Shown here: positions 31,931 to 40,745 of the stretch, piece after piece
How positions within the stretch are numbered: the stretch's first letter is position 1
Layout: the number at the start of each line of letters is the position of its first letter
Assembly: GCA_964504985.1 (NCBI GenBank)
Contig: CAZDFU010000007.1
Location: forward strand, 1-45,327
Reading direction: 5' to 3'
DNA from: CAZDFU01 sp964504985
Lineage (GTDB): Bacteria > Patescibacteriota > Microgenomatia > Daviesbacterales > UBA10151
Length of the DNA stretch: 45,327 nt
Program-made: the position numbers and the translations under genes
Notes under the pieces: model-generated
Told to the model about the DNA's origin: nothing
What the model saw: only the letters and a program-made list of their open reading frames with translations
The model's database searches: none

Positions 31931-33452
31931 GGATTTGCTTACCGTCAAATCCGAAGGTTTTAGGTTTTGAACCAACAACGGTTTCCAGAAAAACAGGCCT
32001 GCCCCAAAGTACATAAAGCTGCGGTAAGGTTTTTCTCAAATAATCTACATCAAGTTCTCTTCCTTCAAATTGGTGTTTAATATAAAGAGACTGATCCCTC
32101 CTATAATTGCCATCAGTTATTAGCAAATAAGGATAACCGCAGTTATCCATGGATGCAACCAGTGCCTCACGGATCCTTTCCCATCCTCTGCTTGCAATAA
32201 CTGTCAGTTTTTCTCCCCCAACCTCTCGCTCCTCATAAATATACATTTCCATTCTATCAGCTGGTATTTTATTAAAATGGTTCCTGACAAATGACTGGTC
32301 ATCATCCGTTTTTCTAACTTCCAACACCATTTTTTGGCCCGGGCTTCCTAGATATTCACCCTGATGTTCTGGGAAAACTGGTAATCCTTCCTTTTCAAGC
32401 CATCTCTTTTCCTCCGTGTCTAAAGCTCCGTTATGATAGGCTTCTATAAAATCAAACATTTTCATTCCAAAATAATAAGGATTTAGCCCTTTTTTAGATG
32501 GCTGTAAAACACTTGAATGCATAACTACCCATCTCATTTGTTCTTCCGGCGTTAAATGTCCACGGTCAGACATTTCATGCATAATTCTTCTGTGCCAATA
32601 AGATGCCCAACCCTCATTCATAATTTTTGTCCGGCGTTGTGGATAAAAATAATGTGATTCTCCTCTGACAATGTGCAAAATATCTCTTTGCCAATCTTCT
32701 AAATAAGGTGCAAAGTCAGCGATAAAACCCAGCAAATCCTTTTCAGGACGCAGAGGAACAGTCATGGGTTGTTTTTCACTACCCTGAGGTTCAACCGGGG
32801 AAGAATCTTCAAACAGATCGTCAAATTCTCCCAGACTCTGTTTAGGTTTTAGCTCATCTTCATAATACTTTTTCCACTCAGCCATTTGGTCTTCTTTGGA
32901 TAACCTGACAGGCTGAAATGGATCAATATGCTCAGCAACAGACAAAGCAGCATCTAAAATTCTCTCAACTGCGTCTCTGCCATGATGGAATTCATAACCG
33001 GCAATTCTTCCTGCATTTACAGATGCAGCATAAGGCATATCCCTTCTGGTATTTCCAAATTGGTAATTATGCCTAAAAAAATCCGTATGGCCTAATACAT
33101 GAGCCATAACTAAAGTATTAGCAATATCTTCATTATTCTCAAGTAAGAATGCCTGAGCTGGGTCACTATTTATAACCAGTTCATATATCTGTTGCAAACC
33201 ATAATCATAACCGGTTTTAAGTTGCCGGTAAGCCTTCCCGTGTGTCCAATGGGAATATCTGGCAGGCAATCCCATAGAACCAATCTCATACATTATTTCA
33301 GGAGGGATAATCTCAAAATTGGTGGGGAATGGATCTAAACCAAATTCTTTAGCAATCTCCCATATTTGGTCAAGTCTCTTTTCAAGTTTACCAAAACCGT
33401 CTGCTGTTGGCTGTTGCCCTAAAAACAGGTCTAATTTTTGTTCTTGAGTCAT
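31920..33452 (-). CDS. spoVR: SpoVR/YcgB family protein
   Basis: 510 aa, full-length. Family features include the N-terminal FEIIPPEIMYEIGSMGLPARYSHW region (~46-69), VMAHVLGHTDFFRHN (~114-128), a His/Glu-rich middle (FHHGRDAVE), MNEGWASYWHRRIMHEM (~280-296), and a C-terminal part ending VFLETVVGSKPKTFGFDG. SpoVR/YcgB proteins act with the PrkA kinase and YeaH in stress or spore-cortex formation; the biochemical role is not known. It lies 8 nt after yeaH on the same strand, in the prkA-yeaH-spoVR order. Confidence 0.93.
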   Translation of the reverse strand: MTQEQKLDLFLGQQPTADGFGKLEKRLDQIWEIAKEFGLDPFPTNFEIIPPEIMYEIGSMGLPARYSHWTHGKAYRQLKTGYDYGLQQIYELVINSDPAQAFLLENNEDIANTLVMAHVLGHTDFFRHNYQFGNTRRDMPYAASVNAGRIAGYEFHHGRDAVERILDAALSVAEHIDPFQPVRLSKEDQMAEWKKYYEDELKPKQSLGEFDDLFEDSSPVEPQGSEKQPMTVPLRPEKDLLGFIADFAPYLEDWQRDILHIVRGESHYFYPQRRTKIMNEGWASYWHRRIMHEMSDRGHLTPEEQMRWVVMHSSVLQPSKKGLNPYYFGMKMFDFIEAYHNGALDTEEKRWLEKEGLPVFPEHQGEYLGSPGQKMVLEVRKTDDDQSFVRNHFNKIPADRMEMYIYEEREVGGEKLTVIASRGWERIREALVASMDNCGYPYLLITDGNYRRDQSLYIKHQFEGRELDVDYLRKTLPQLYVLWGRPVFLETVVGSKPKTFGFDGKQIHES

Positions 33453-33460
33453 AAATTTTA

Positions 33461-34612
33461 TCAGGCAGCAGCTACTTTAGTGGGGTCAAAGAAGGCTTGC
33501 AGGCCTGCTTTGATATACATTTTTGAAGGAATCACAATCGGGACAAATCTAGGATGCTGAATCTCTTTTGTTAAAACTGTTCTTAAATGGCTGTCTCTAT
33601 CTGTTCCTACCTGAACAAAACCTACTTGCGCAACACCAAAGTCAAGCATATTATTAATAAGTGACACGCAGTTTGTATCGTCATCATTCCAATTATCGCC
33701 GTCTGAGAAATGAAGGGCGTATACATTGTATCTATCTGGGGAGTATCTGGTTCTTATAAGCTCCAATCCCATCTTATAAGCTGAAGAGCAAGTCGTTCCT
33801 CCCCCATCATTCCTGCGGAAAAAACCATCCTCGTTAACAACATAAGCATTGGTATCATGTACTATAAACGCTGTTTCTACTCTTGGGTATTTATGGCGTA
33901 AAAAAGAAACTGCCCACCAGCCGAATACCCGGGTCAGATAAGTTTGAACCAGACCCATTGATCCTGAGAAATCCCTCATAAATATTACTGCTGCAGCATT
34001 TTCTTCTCTAACTTCCTGCCTCCAGGTTCTAACACGGTAATCCTCAGGTTTAAGCCCGCTAAATTCTGCCTTTCCTCTCTCCTCTGCATTTCTCCTCAAG
34101 TTTTGCTCCATTGTCCGGTAAATGTCTAAATTATTAGGAGATCTTTTTGGCCTGATTTCATCAAATACTACAGTTTCAGCCTCGAGCTGCTGCTGTTGTT
34201 TTGGGGTGAGAAAGGGTAGACCGAGCTCTGCAAAAATTAATTTTTGTATCTCTTCGAGCGGAACTTCTGTCTCATAAGTTTCATGCCCGGCTCCCTGCCC
34301 CGCACCTTTTCCTCCCTGGCCTGGTTCAACACCAATAACTTCACCCTCCTCACCTTGACCTGATCCTATGCCGTTATTACCCTCCTTATGTACTATATGG
34401 GGTAATTCTAATGCCCGCAGGGGTACTTTTATTATTTTTTTTGATGCTGGATCAGCGGTGATAATAGCGTCATCTGATAAAATTGTATCAAGATTACCTC
34501 TTAAGGCCTCTTTTACCCTCTCATCATGTCTGGCTGCATCTTTCTCACCGCTCCTGCGTAGTGAATAGTCGCCCTTAGATATAAACACTCTTTCAATACC
34601 ATCATAAGGCAT
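33461..34612 (-). CDS. yeaH: YeaH/YhbH family protein (DUF444, VWA-like)
   Basis: 383 aa. N-terminal basic region (FISKGDYSLRRSGEKDAARHDERVKEAL), a Gly-rich linker (~78-110), and a von Willebrand A-like domain whose metal-site motif DFSGS (214-218) is intact. The C-terminal part (YRYNVYALHFSDGDNW..., VPIVIPSKMYIKAGLQAFFDP) continues the VWA fold. Partner of PrkA-type kinases in E. coli (YeaG-YeaH) and spore-forming Firmicutes. It sits between prkA (39 nt) and spoVR (8 nt), so the three genes form an operon. Confidence 0.92.
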   Translation of the reverse strand: MPYDGIERVFISKGDYSLRRSGEKDAARHDERVKEALRGNLDTILSDDAIITADPASKKIIKVPLRALELPHIVHKEGNNGIGSGQGEEGEVIGVEPGQGGKGAGQGAGHETYETEVPLEEIQKLIFAELGLPFLTPKQQQQLEAETVVFDEIRPKRSPNNLDIYRTMEQNLRRNAEERGKAEFSGLKPEDYRVRTWRQEVREENAAAVIFMRDFSGSMGLVQTYLTRVFGWWAVSFLRHKYPRVETAFIVHDTNAYVVNEDGFFRRNDGGGTTCSSAYKMGLELIRTRYSPDRYNVYALHFSDGDNWNDDDTNCVSLINNMLDFGVAQVGFVQVGTDRDSHLRTVLTKEIQHPRFVPIVIPSKMYIKAGLQAFFDPTKVAAA

Positions 34613-34651
34613 AGACTTATATTTTACATTTTTTCAGCAACAAGTAAACCG

Positions 34652-36604
34652 CTATCTGCCTAAGAGCTGCTGTCCTACATACCTTAACATCTCGTTTGCA
34701 CAAGTCATACAATAACCCTTCTCCCCAACCAACCTTTGGGTTACTTTGTCTATTCTGTCTTTTTGCTCTTCATCCGGATTAATTACAGTTGTAGTTACTT
34801 TAACTATGTCTTTCAAATCGGCAAATAATTTTTTCTCTATCCCGTCTTTTAAACGGGGATGAGTAGCATAGGAGAACTTTTCACCGTGTGAGGCCATAGT
34901 GCCAATTCTTCTCAAAATCTCATCCCTAAAATCCTTCTTGCCTGCTTCAGATATGCCAATAGCTTCTTCTATCGGTCTCATTATCCTTTCGTCAGCTTCC
35001 TTTTCCTCACCCGTTATAGGATCTTTTATTTTAACTTTGTTGCAAAAGGCAACAATATTGGTAATATAATTGTCAAAAACTGCCTGAGCAGAATCGCTGA
35101 AAGCATTTAGAAAGGCAGCCTGGACCTCTCTTTTGGCGGTATCATCATATCCCCGGCGGGCGTCTGAAATTAAATTCCTGATTGCTTCCTTCTTATCTGG
35201 CGCCATATCACGCGTATGAGGATGAGAATCCAAACCGTCCTTTAATGCCCGCAGGGCGTCGATCGGGGTTAAACAGTCTTTATCTCCCTTTACCAAAGCG
35301 GAAGACAAACTGTCAATAACATATCTTGGAGAGATACCATCCATTCCCTCATTTGGAAACTCTTCCCTAAGATCCCTGGCATCTTTTAAACTTACTCCAT
35401 CAACTGCTTCTCCCTCATAAATCATAAGTTTTTTCTCATTATCCATACCGGCTTTTTTTGATGGTTGAAGTCTGGTTAGTACAGCAAAAGTAGCAGCTGT
35501 TCTTAGAGTGTTTGGGTTTATGTGGGTTTTAGTAGTACGATCTGCCTCTCTAATCAGCTTATCGTAAATTTTGGCTTCATCAGATACTCTTAAATTATAG
35601 GGAACTGTAACAACTAAGGTTCTATCCCTTAATGCTGCAAACCTTGGGTCAGTGACAAATTTATCATACTCCCCCTGATTTGTATGCGATATAACTACTT
35701 CATCAGCTGAAATATTGGCAAACCGTCCTGTTTTTATTACCTGCTCTTGAGCTAAACTAAGTAAAATATATAAAAACCTTTCATCAGACTTAAGCATCTC
35801 TACAAATTCCATCAGCCCTCTATTGGCTACATTTAATTCTCCATCAAAACGGTAAGCGTCCGGATCTGAGGCGCTTCCCAGATCAGCAAGCTTAGAATAA
35901 TCAACACTACCTACCAACTCACTCATGTCCTGCGATTTAGGATCAGAGGGCATAAAAGTTCCAATACCTACCCTCTCATTTTCCGAGAAAAAAATTCTTC
36001 TAACTGGCATATCCCTTACTTTAGCTGGATCAGAGTATTTAGCCTGACATTGAGGGCAGAAATCACCCTCTATATGAACCCCAAATTGCTCTTCAAACTT
36101 AGACCTAAGACTATTGGGAATTCCGTGCAGGGGTTCTTCGTTCATTCTGCAGCCGTCAATTGCATAAGTAGCTCCCTGATCAGTCATTGAATATCTTTCT
36201 AGGCCTCTTTTTAAGGCCGATACAATTGTAGATTTACCACCCCCAGGAGGGCCCATTAACAATAAAATTCTTCTTCTTGGCTCCAATCTATTTGCAGCAG
36301 CTTCTAAAATTCCTACTAAGTCTGCCAGAGGTTTTTCTGTCCCATAAATAGTATTTTCTCCTTCTTCAAAAAAGGGGTATTTTTTGGTACCGTCAGGCGA
36401 AACTTCTACCCCTGGTTCAGTTATCATATTAAACAAGGTTCTGTGGGAAGTTCTTACCAGTCCAGGTTGCTTGCTTACCATATCCACATAATCTGCAAAA
36501 GTACCTGTCCAACGGAGTTCTTCTAATCTTGCAGCATGAGTCTCTAGTTCAGTAAATATGTTAAATTGTGAGGGGCCTTGTTCAATTCCTTCAGTCGTCG
36601 CCAT
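34652..36604 (-). CDS. prkA: PrkA-type serine protein kinase (AAA+)
   Basis: 650 aa from ATG 36604. N-terminal WTGTFADYVDMVSKQPGLVRTSHRTLFNMI region, Walker A GPPGGGKS (~118-125), two CxxC-like pairs (CPQCQAKY in the middle, CMTCANEM near the C-terminus) and a PrkA C-terminal domain. YeaG/PrkA are ATPase/kinase proteins of starvation response. A TTG at 36640 would add 12 residues, but it lies upstream of the transcription start predicted from TTGACA (36657-36652) and GATTAT (36634-36629), so the ATG is preferred. Confidence 0.92.
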   Translation of the reverse strand: MATTEGIEQGPSQFNIFTELETHAARLEELRWTGTFADYVDMVSKQPGLVRTSHRTLFNMITEPGVEVSPDGTKKYPFFEEGENTIYGTEKPLADLVGILEAAANRLEPRRRILLLMGPPGGGKSTIVSALKRGLERYSMTDQGATYAIDGCRMNEEPLHGIPNSLRSKFEEQFGVHIEGDFCPQCQAKYSDPAKVRDMPVRRIFFSENERVGIGTFMPSDPKSQDMSELVGSVDYSKLADLGSASDPDAYRFDGELNVANRGLMEFVEMLKSDERFLYILLSLAQEQVIKTGRFANISADEVVISHTNQGEYDKFVTDPRFAALRDRTLVVTVPYNLRVSDEAKIYDKLIREADRTTKTHINPNTLRTAATFAVLTRLQPSKKAGMDNEKKLMIYEGEAVDGVSLKDARDLREEFPNEGMDGISPRYVIDSLSSALVKGDKDCLTPIDALRALKDGLDSHPHTRDMAPDKKEAIRNLISDARRGYDDTAKREVQAAFLNAFSDSAQAVFDNYITNIVAFCNKVKIKDPITGEEKEADERIMRPIEEAIGISEAGKKDFRDEILRRIGTMASHGEKFSYATHPRLKDGIEKKLFADLKDIVKVTTTVINPDEEQKDRIDKVTQRLVGEKGYCMTCANEMLRYVGQQLLGR

Positions 36605-36628
36605 AATGTTTGGCAGGTTGTATCTGGT

Positions 36629-36657
36629 ATAATCACTCAAGACTAGCTATTTGTCAA
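36629..36657 (-). promoter_or_regulatory. Probable promoter of prkA-yeaH-spoVR
   Basis: Minus strand TTGACA (36657-36652) and GATTAT (36634-36629), 17-bp spacer. The -35 box overlaps the stop codon of the decayed upstream gene. The leader to ATG 36604 is ~20 nt. Confidence 0.5.
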
Positions 36658-37008
36658 TACCCATTACCCCCATCCGCTCAATCATTCTATCCAACCCATG
36701 TTCCCATAACTCATCTGCATCAGCCCTTAAATTGGCAAGGTAAGCATAACGCCTGGCAGGGAGAAAGCCTTTAACTCTTATTCTGGGCTTCCCGTCAGTA
36801 TCATAAAATCCCCCTTAAGTTCTGTCTTAATATATGCCACCCATCCAGGAATTGCTTCAAGTTCTTCACCAAGTTTTCTTAAAACTAAACTCAGCTCATA
36901 AGTCTCAGCTGGGAGATTAAGTAATGCCTTTAGCCTTGAAACAGGAAGATTCTGTAAGAAACTATGCTTACTTGTTAAGTTCCTCCCAGGGGCGCTAAGT
37001 TGATAAAT
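36647..37008 (-). pseudogene. Frameshifted, N-truncated paralogue of the 184-aa protein at 37746
   Basis: Frame 1 reads NLTSKHSFLQNLPVSRLKAL..., ELEAIPGWVAYIKTELKG; then one base is missing in a run of five G near 36811, and the next frame continues FYDTDGKPRIRVKGFLPARR..., HGLDRMIERMGV to TAG at 36647. The order and spacing match the intact protein (QQIPDWMEYIRT, GVPRTRLKRFSPAIRY, GLERMIKKMNI). The N-terminal third is absent: an in-frame TGA lies at 37009-37011. A G-run error in assembly could mimic the frameshift, but the missing N-terminus would remain. Confidence 0.75.
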
Positions 37009-37038
37009 TCATCCAAGGTATGATAAGATTCAGAAAGT

Positions 37039-37350
37039 ATGACTTTCCTACAAACTACACAGTCTGAAAGAAAATTAGTCAGAGTTCAGAAAAAGGGACA
37101 AATAACTCTTCCGTCTGGAGTAAGAGCGAGACTAGGTCTTAAAAAAGGAGACTTAGTTGCTGTGATGGAAACTGATGAAGGTGTATTAATTTCTCCCCAA
37201 GAAATAGTTGCCACTAAAGCATTAGATAGAATTAATAATGTGCTAAAGGAAAAGGGGCTATCTTTAGAAGAGCTGATTGAGTCTGGTCGCAAGGAACGTG
37301 GTAATATTATAGAGAAAAAGTATGGCCTCCAGTCAAACAAAGGTAAGTAA
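37039..37350 (+). CDS. AbrB/SpoVT-family antitoxin
   Basis: 103 aa. A SpoVT-AbrB swapped-hairpin domain (~15-58: VRVQKKGQITLPSGVRARLGLKKGDLVAV... GVLISP) is followed by a helical tail (IDRINNVLKEKGLSLEELIESGR) that would bind and block the toxin. It overlaps the PIN toxin gene by 29 nt. A TATGAT at ~37019 gives a very short leader. Typically the antitoxin represses its own promoter. The pair lies between a degraded and an intact copy of the same unrelated gene. Confidence 0.88.
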   Translation: MTFLQTTQSERKLVRVQKKGQITLPSGVRARLGLKKGDLVAVMETDEGVLISPQEIVATKALDRINNVLKEKGLSLEELIESGRKERGNIIEKKYGLQSNKGK

Positions 37351-37728
37351 GGTATTTATAGACTCATCTGTTTTAATTGCAGCATCTATTTCACCCAAAG
37401 GAAGTGCTAGAGATTTAATCATTAAAGCGCTTAGAAATGAATTTAAAGTTATAGTAAGTGATCTGGTTATAGAGGAAACTCAGAGAAATTTAAAAAATAA
37501 AGCACCTCAAGCTTTACCTGCTTTACAATTATTTTTAGAATCTTTAAATCCAGAGGTAGAAACTCCTACTAAATCACAAATAGTCAAGGTCTCCAAGATT
37601 ATAGAATTAAAGGATGCTCCCATTGTAGCTGGAGCAATAAAAGCAAAAGCAGATTTCTTAGTTAGCTTTGATAGAAAACACATTTTACAACAAAGGTAAA
37701 AGTTGTAGCTCCTAATGAGTTAGTTTAG
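37322..37728 (+). CDS. PIN-domain toxin (VapC-like), 3' end frameshifted
   Basis: The open frame gives 125 aa (stop at 37699). PIN acidic residues: D14 (VFIDSSVLI), E51/E52 (VIEETQRN), D98 (LKDAPIVAGAIKAKADFLVSFDRKH) and D117; the set for an RNase-type active site is present. After SFDRKHILQQR the frame stops, but the alternate frame continues KVKVVAPNELV to TAG at 37728, the usual end of PIN proteins. A 1-nt indel near 37695 therefore probably removes the last strand. The toxin may be weakened or inactive, or it is a sequencing error. Confidence 0.8.
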
Positions 37729-37745
37729 GTATTTAAAGTTGTTAC

Positions 37746-38300
37746 TCAATTATCATTTTCTTCAATATTCATCTTTTTAATCATTCTCTCCAATCCACCT
37801 AACTCAAGTAACTCAAACCTTAGCGCTTTCCGTGCAGCTATTTCACTGTATCGTATGGCTGGAGAGAATCTTTTAAGTCTTGTCCTTGGAACTCCGTCAT
37901 TTGCGTAATTATTAGTACAATAGGTTCTTATATATTCCATCCAATCAGGAATTTGCTGGAACACTGAACCCAAGGCTCTTAAAACCTCACGCAATTCTTC
38001 AGGTCTGGCAGGAAGCTTAATTCCATTAATAAAAGTTTTAGGAAGCATTCCTCTGCCTGTTAATAACCAGTTATTTACCAAATCCTCAGATGCATCTTCA
38101 GGCAAAGAACGATGTAAACGTCTTGGATTTTGGGCAATTTTAGTAAGAGATCTTCTGAGTCCTCCCATATTAAGTAAAGGATTAGTATGCTCTGGATCCA
38201 AAACCTCATAAGCTCTATCCAATGCCTCTTTAAACGGCACTTGATCATAAAAATTTTGATCGCGATCTAAATATAAACTTTGATATTCAGGTGTGCTCAT
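37746..38300 (-). CDS. 184-aa hypothetical protein, intact paralogue
   Basis: No known domain. Mostly helical: SLYLDRDQNFYDQVPFKEAL, LTKIAQNPRRLHRSLPEDAS, LREVLRALGSVFQQIPDWMEYI, then a basic C-terminal part (RTRLKRFSPAIRYSEIAARKAL). The decayed copy at 36647-37008 shows the gene was duplicated around the toxin-antitoxin pair. The promoter TTGCTT-17-TATAAT is 9 nt from the ATG with no Shine-Dalgarno, so it is probably leaderless. Confidence 0.7.
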   Translation of the reverse strand: MSTPEYQSLYLDRDQNFYDQVPFKEALDRAYEVLDPEHTNPLLNMGGLRRSLTKIAQNPRRLHRSLPEDASEDLVNNWLLTGRGMLPKTFINGIKLPARPEELREVLRALGSVFQQIPDWMEYIRTYCTNNYANDGVPRTRLKRFSPAIRYSEIAARKALRFELLELGGLERMIKKMNIEENDN

Positions 38301-38309
38301 AAAGTGATT

Positions 38310-38338
38310 ATTATACTCAAAATTAGCTTGAGAAGCAA
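38310..38338 (-). promoter_or_regulatory. Promoter of the 184-aa gene (leaderless)
   Basis: Minus strand TTGCTT (38338-38333), 17-bp spacer, perfect TATAAT (38315-38310); 9 nt to the ATG at 38300. Confidence 0.7.
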
Positions 38339-38388
38339 GTACTATAGGTTTTTATCTTTATTTCTTACCATCCGCTTATTATCTTCTA

Positions 38389-38418
38389 TTGAAATTATTA
38401 TAGATTAAAGTTTAGAAT
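38389..38418 (+). promoter_or_regulatory. Promoter of the acidic small-protein gene (leaderless)
   Basis: TTGAAA (38389-38394), 18-bp spacer, TAGAAT (38413-38418); 7 nt to the ATG at 38426. Confidence 0.5.
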
Positions 38419-38425
38419 ATAAGTT

Positions 38426-38629
38426 ATGAATGATGATATAAAACACCAGCAGGCTGTTACAGCAGATGAGGAACTTGGGGATGAAGAATCCCCTTTGGGC
38501 AGCATGTCTAAGGAATCAGAAGATATTGATGAAACTTTAGAATCTGTAGGTTTAGCTTCTGATAAAAACGGGCCTAGGGAGCTAAATTCTGAGGCGGTAA
38601 TTGACAGATCAGACAAGAATCAGGAATAA
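38426..38629 (+). CDS. 67-aa acidic protein, unknown
   Basis: Highly acidic, low-complexity, likely disordered: MNDDIKHQQAVTADEELGDE... to DRSDKNQE. No hydrophobic segment. It has its own predicted leaderless promoter and ends 7 nt before the convergent exonuclease stop. No family recognised. Confidence 0.5.
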   Translation: MNDDIKHQQAVTADEELGDEESPLGSMSKESEDIDETLESVGLASDKNGPRELNSEAVIDRSDKNQE

Positions 38630-38636
38630 ACTTCCG

Positions 38637-40055
38637 CTACTGATTATTATAAAAATAAGATGAGTGCAGGGGCATAATGTTTATTTTTCTTTGGCGCAGA
38701 TACTTTTCCAGTATTTTATATGTATCAACATCAAATTGGTACTCATCCTCCCCAACTTCTTTCCTGGAATCCTCTGAGTCATATTTTCCCAGGTAGCACC
38801 ACTTATCTACCAGGTGATATTCAAATTTTTCTTCCATATTCTCTTTAATTAAAATAGGGCCTTTAAATGGCCAAGATTTAACCTTAGTTTTCAAAAAAGC
38901 CTCAAGAAATCTTAGGTTATATTTAAGTTTCCCCTCTTTATTAATACAGGCCCCCTTACAAATGCCTAACCTGTAAGCAAAACAGGCACTTTTAGTTTTT
39001 TCCAAACCCAGTAATTTTTCACAAAGACTATAATCTTTTACCAGGTTAATTAAAGTATCTTTAGCCTGCTTTCTGGATTTAAAGATGGCCAAAGTATTTT
39101 CAGTATCTTCCAGATTAATTTTAGATACCTCCTCCATTTGAATGAACTTATACCCATCCTTATTTACCTCTGATTTTAAAATTACCATTTTTCTTAAAAT
39201 TCTAAGTTTTCTGTTATAAAGAGGTTGTAGTTTTTTAACTAAACCAGATTCTAAAATAAAAGCCCCCAGTTCTCCTGCAGTTTTTATTGTTTCTATACTT
39301 TCAACCTGCTGGGCAATTTCCATCTCTTTTGGAGAACTATGATCAGATGAAAAATGAGATAAAACCCTGTTTTTTATATTAATACTTTTTCCCACATACA
39401 AGGGTGTTCCATTTGCCCCATAAAAAATATATACTCCAGGTGATTGTGGCACGTTATCTAAAACTTCTTTTGAAAGATTTAATGGGATAGTTGGTTTTTT
39501 CAAAGCTATGTTTAAAACTTCAATCAACTTATTTTTAGAAAATTTATTACAGATTATCTGAAAAAAATCCCAGAGTACTTTTGCATCATCAAAAGCCCTG
39601 TGGCGTCTCCTGCATTCAATATTAAATTTTTCAATTAGGGCATCCAGTTTATAAGAGCCCATTTTGGGAAAAAGCGAGCGGGCCACCCTTATTGTACAAA
39701 AATGTTTGGGAGAAAAAGAAACATCCAGCCTTTTAAATTCATTTTTTAAAAAAGAATAATCAAAACGGACATTATGGGCAACCATGACGCAACCCTCCAT
39801 TATTTCCAGTATTTCATCTTTAATTTGCCTAAAACTTGGGGCATTTTCTAGCTCATGAGGAGAAATCCCTGTTAAATTGGTAATTTCTAAGGGAATATAG
39901 TCTGTGTTTATCAGGGATTTAAGGGTTTTGGTAATAGTATAATTTGAATCCTCAGCCTCTGCTCTAATGATACCTATTTCTATTATACGGTCATAAGAAG
40001 ACCGCATACCTGTTGTTTCAATATCAACAAAACACAATTTTTGAGGCAGCTGCAT
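38637..40055 (-). CDS. DEDDh exonuclease / GIY-YIG nuclease fusion
   Basis: 472 aa. N-terminal proofreading-type exonuclease of the DNA polymerase III epsilon family: DIETTG (D11, E13), D99 in HNVRFD, and H152/D156-157 in RHRAFDDAK form the DEDDh site. A GIY-YIG endonuclease domain (~207-285) follows: GVYIFY...PLYVGKSINIKNRV (Tyr and Arg of the site kept). The C-terminal part has CAYRLGICKGACI, a UvrC/Cho-like Cys motif. This resembles known epsilon-UvrC/Cho fusions thought to act in repair. It lies 8 nt after the 122-aa gene on the same strand. Confidence 0.9.
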   Translation of the reverse strand: MQLPQKLCFVDIETTGMRSSYDRIIEIGIIRAEAEDSNYTITKTLKSLINTDYIPLEITNLTGISPHELENAPSFRQIKDEILEIMEGCVMVAHNVRFDYSFLKNEFKRLDVSFSPKHFCTIRVARSLFPKMGSYKLDALIEKFNIECRRRHRAFDDAKVLWDFFQIICNKFSKNKLIEVLNIALKKPTIPLNLSKEVLDNVPQSPGVYIFYGANGTPLYVGKSINIKNRVLSHFSSDHSSPKEMEIAQQVESIETIKTAGELGAFILESGLVKKLQPLYNRKLRILRKMVILKSEVNKDGYKFIQMEEVSKINLEDTENTLAIFKSRKQAKDTLINLVKDYSLCEKLLGLEKTKSACFAYRLGICKGACINKEGKLKYNLRFLEAFLKTKVKSWPFKGPILIKENMEEKFEYHLVDKWCYLGKYDSEDSRKEVGEDEYQFDVDTYKILEKYLRQRKINIMPLHSSYFYNNQ

Positions 40056-40063
40056 AAAAAAGT

Positions 40064-40432
40064 TTAAAGACTGGCAATTGCTATTGGCTTTATCCTGGCT
40101 TTAGCTACTAACGGGCCGTAGGTACGCCAATTTTCATGAGTTTCTGCGGGTAACTGAGATGAGGAAATTCCATTTATTTCCAATACGCAGCCCTCTCTAC
40201 CCTGTCCTTTGATAAAATTACCCCCTAAGTTGATCCTTTCCCCGTATATTGTTATTTCTGGGCCACATTTCAAAAAGTTAGGACAAGCCTGGCAGGTTTT
40301 TACAACTGGAGGGAGCTTTCTCCATAAATCATACTCTGTACCACCTGTTTCTTCCAGCAGTACCACAAGTCCGTTACGCTCACTGATTTCTTTAAACTCA
40401 ATAGCTGTTTCAATTCCTTCAACACCTAACAT
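40064..40432 (-). CDS. 122-aa protein with a Cys cluster, unknown
   Basis: MLGVEGIETAIEFKEISERN..., then CQACPNFLKC (Cys in CxxC-N5-C spacing, with a further Cys later in REGCVLEI), suggesting a zinc or iron-sulfur site. No family recognised. Promoter TTGACA-16-TATACT lies only 9 nt from the ATG. It precedes the exonuclease fusion by 8 nt, so it may be a partner in repair or RNA metabolism. Confidence 0.6.
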   Translation of the reverse strand: MLGVEGIETAIEFKEISERNGLVVLLEETGGTEYDLWRKLPPVVKTCQACPNFLKCGPEITIYGERINLGGNFIKGQGREGCVLEINGISSSQLPAETHENWRTYGPLVAKARIKPIAIASL

Positions 40433-40441
40433 AGAGGCTCA

Positions 40442-40469
40442 AGTATAGCTAAATACTCTATTTTGTCAA
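40442..40469 (-). promoter_or_regulatory. Promoter of the 122-aa/exonuclease operon (leaderless)
   Basis: Minus strand TTGACA (40469-40464), 16-bp spacer, TATACT (40447-40442); 9 nt to the ATG at 40432. Confidence 0.7.
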
Positions 40470-40517
40470 TTTAGCAATTCAGCCTAAAGATATAATATTT
40501 AACTTACCTCCAGTGAT

Positions 40518-40634
40518 CCCGCTAGTACCTTAAACAGACTGCGGGAATTCTTTAATTCGTTCCTTACTGACGGTCTAAACTCAGAGTTTGCTTATACATT
40601 TGGCTTAAAAAATGTATAAGCATGTATAGTAGAG
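40518..40634 (+). repeat. 117-bp structured direct repeat, copy 1
   Basis: 106 of 117 bases match copy 2 without gaps; 40567-40618 is an identical 52-nt block. Internal folds: CCCGC (40518-40522)/GCGGG (40541-40545), a short AAAC/GTTT hairpin near 40577-40589, and GCTTATACATTT (40590-40601)/AAATGTATAAGC (40610-40621), a perfect 12-bp stem with an 8-nt loop. TATAGT (40625-40630) at the 3' end could be a -10. Confidence 0.9.
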
Positions 40635-40745
40635 GTTAAGGGGCGTATCATACTTAACTTACTACCTATCATTAAATCCTAACTTCGATAAACTTTCTGT
40701 TAATCCCTTGATTTTCCTATGAATATTTGAGACATTATATGTAGT

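Larger units (their letters stand above)
40433..40745. other. Non-coding region before the 921-aa gene
   Basis: Holds the minus-strand promoter at 40442-40469 and direct repeat copy 1 (40518-40634). A TTATAT/TATATG hexamer pair at 40735-40741, just before the ATG, could be a leaderless -10. No gene is seen. Confidence 0.6.
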
